A DNA stretch of 31,861 nucleotides from S144-45 sp015494035. Its GTDB lineage: Bacteria; Pseudomonadota; Gammaproteobacteria; Xanthomonadales; Marinicellaceae. The notes beneath the pieces were generated by a model. The model worked only from the letters and a program-made list of their open reading frames with translations. It was not told the DNA's origin and did not search any database. The position numbers and the translations under genes are program-made. Below, piece after piece: positions 31,703 to 31,861 of the stretch. The stretch lies in the NCBI GenBank assembly GCA_027057345.1, contig JALUIX010000055.1, positions 1 through 31,861 on the forward strand, written 5' to 3'. Position 1 is the first letter of the stretch. Each line of letters opens with the position of its first letter.

Positions 31703-31861
31703 TCACTTCAGCAGCATGGCGTCCCCGTAACTGAAAAAACGATACCGCTGCCCAATGGCGTACCGGTAGGCCCGATCAATCAGGTCCTTGCCGGCAAAGG
31801 CGCTGACCAGCATCAGTAAAGTGGATTCGGGCAGGTGGAAATTGGTCAACAAGGCATCAAC
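31703..31861 (-). CDS. queA: tRNA preQ1(34) S-adenosylmethionine ribosyltransferase-isomerase, C-terminal part
   Basis: The last 52 residues are visible on the minus strand before the window ends. The sequence LLTNFHLPESTLLMLVSAFAG and RYRFFSYGDAMLL is the well-conserved QueA C-terminus. QueA uses SAM as a ribosyl donor to build epoxyqueuosine in tRNA anticodons. The start lies beyond the window. It is convergent with the secreted-protein gene and separated from it by the palindromic terminator. Its queuosine partner tgt is often adjacent but is not visible here. Confidence 0.95.
   Translation of the reverse strand, partial: VDALLTNFHLPESTLLMLVSAFAGKDLIDRAYRYAIGQRYRFFSYGDAMLLK

Overview
The window is a roughly 32 kb, GC-rich, gene-dense chromosomal piece that reads as Gammaproteobacteria. 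The evidence is the gene content and order: speA–ubiE–ubiJ–ubiB, zapE, a YihG-type acyltransferase, metK–ahcY–metF and queA, with many ATGA-type stop/start overlaps. UbiJ and a YihG-like enzyme argue for this class; the genus cannot be fixed from sequence reading alone. No rRNA, tRNA, CRISPR array, transposase or phage gene was seen.

Layout: (1) 1-5017, plus strand: a surface-sugar operon with rfbA (partial), rfbC, rfbD and manC, followed by two inositol-monophosphatase-superfamily enzymes, the second being cysQ. (2) 5178-7449, minus strand: nadK and a regulator-like protein with two cyclic-nucleotide-binding domains and a rhodanese domain. (3) 7773-11100, plus strand: an AmpG-type permease, an alpha/beta hydrolase and zapE. 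(4) 11325-15144, minus strand: an OprC-type TonB-dependent copper receptor, speE and a 2-oxoglutarate/Fe(II) oxygenase. (5) 15413-21412, plus strand: speA, a beta-hydroxyacid dehydrogenase, ubiE, ubiJ and ubiB, mostly translationally coupled. (6) 21413-22953, minus strand: a YihG-like acyltransferase and an unrecognised repeat-containing protein. (7) 23392-26804, plus strand: two overlapping lipoprotein genes, one TPR and one FG-GAP/UnbV. (8) 27058-30570, plus strand: metK, ahcY and metF, the activated-methyl cycle. (9) 30716-31627: a secreted protein with an IPTL/PEP-CTERM-like tail, a strong palindromic terminator, and the end of queA on the minus strand.

The most striking feature is a family of eight copies of a 162-169 bp element scattered through the intergenic spaces. 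Each copy is one long imperfect palindrome (two 80-nt arms around a 2-4 nt centre). It has near-perfect 19-bp terminal inverted repeats and, in several copies, a flanking TA (or CTAR) duplication. It looks like a non-autonomous foldback transposon (MITE). Two pairs are tandem and share a single TA. One copy sits exactly in the TA shared by the overlapping stop codons of two convergent genes. A ninth partial end supplies a TATAAT in front of nadK. Read as protein, the elements give false N-terminal extensions to three neighbouring genes.

Functional links: polyamine synthesis is represented twice (speE and speA, on opposite sides of one element copy), ubiquinone synthesis by ubiE/J/B, and methyl-group metabolism by metK/ahcY/metF. 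The last set sits behind a 12-bp-arm palindrome that covers the probable metK transcription start.
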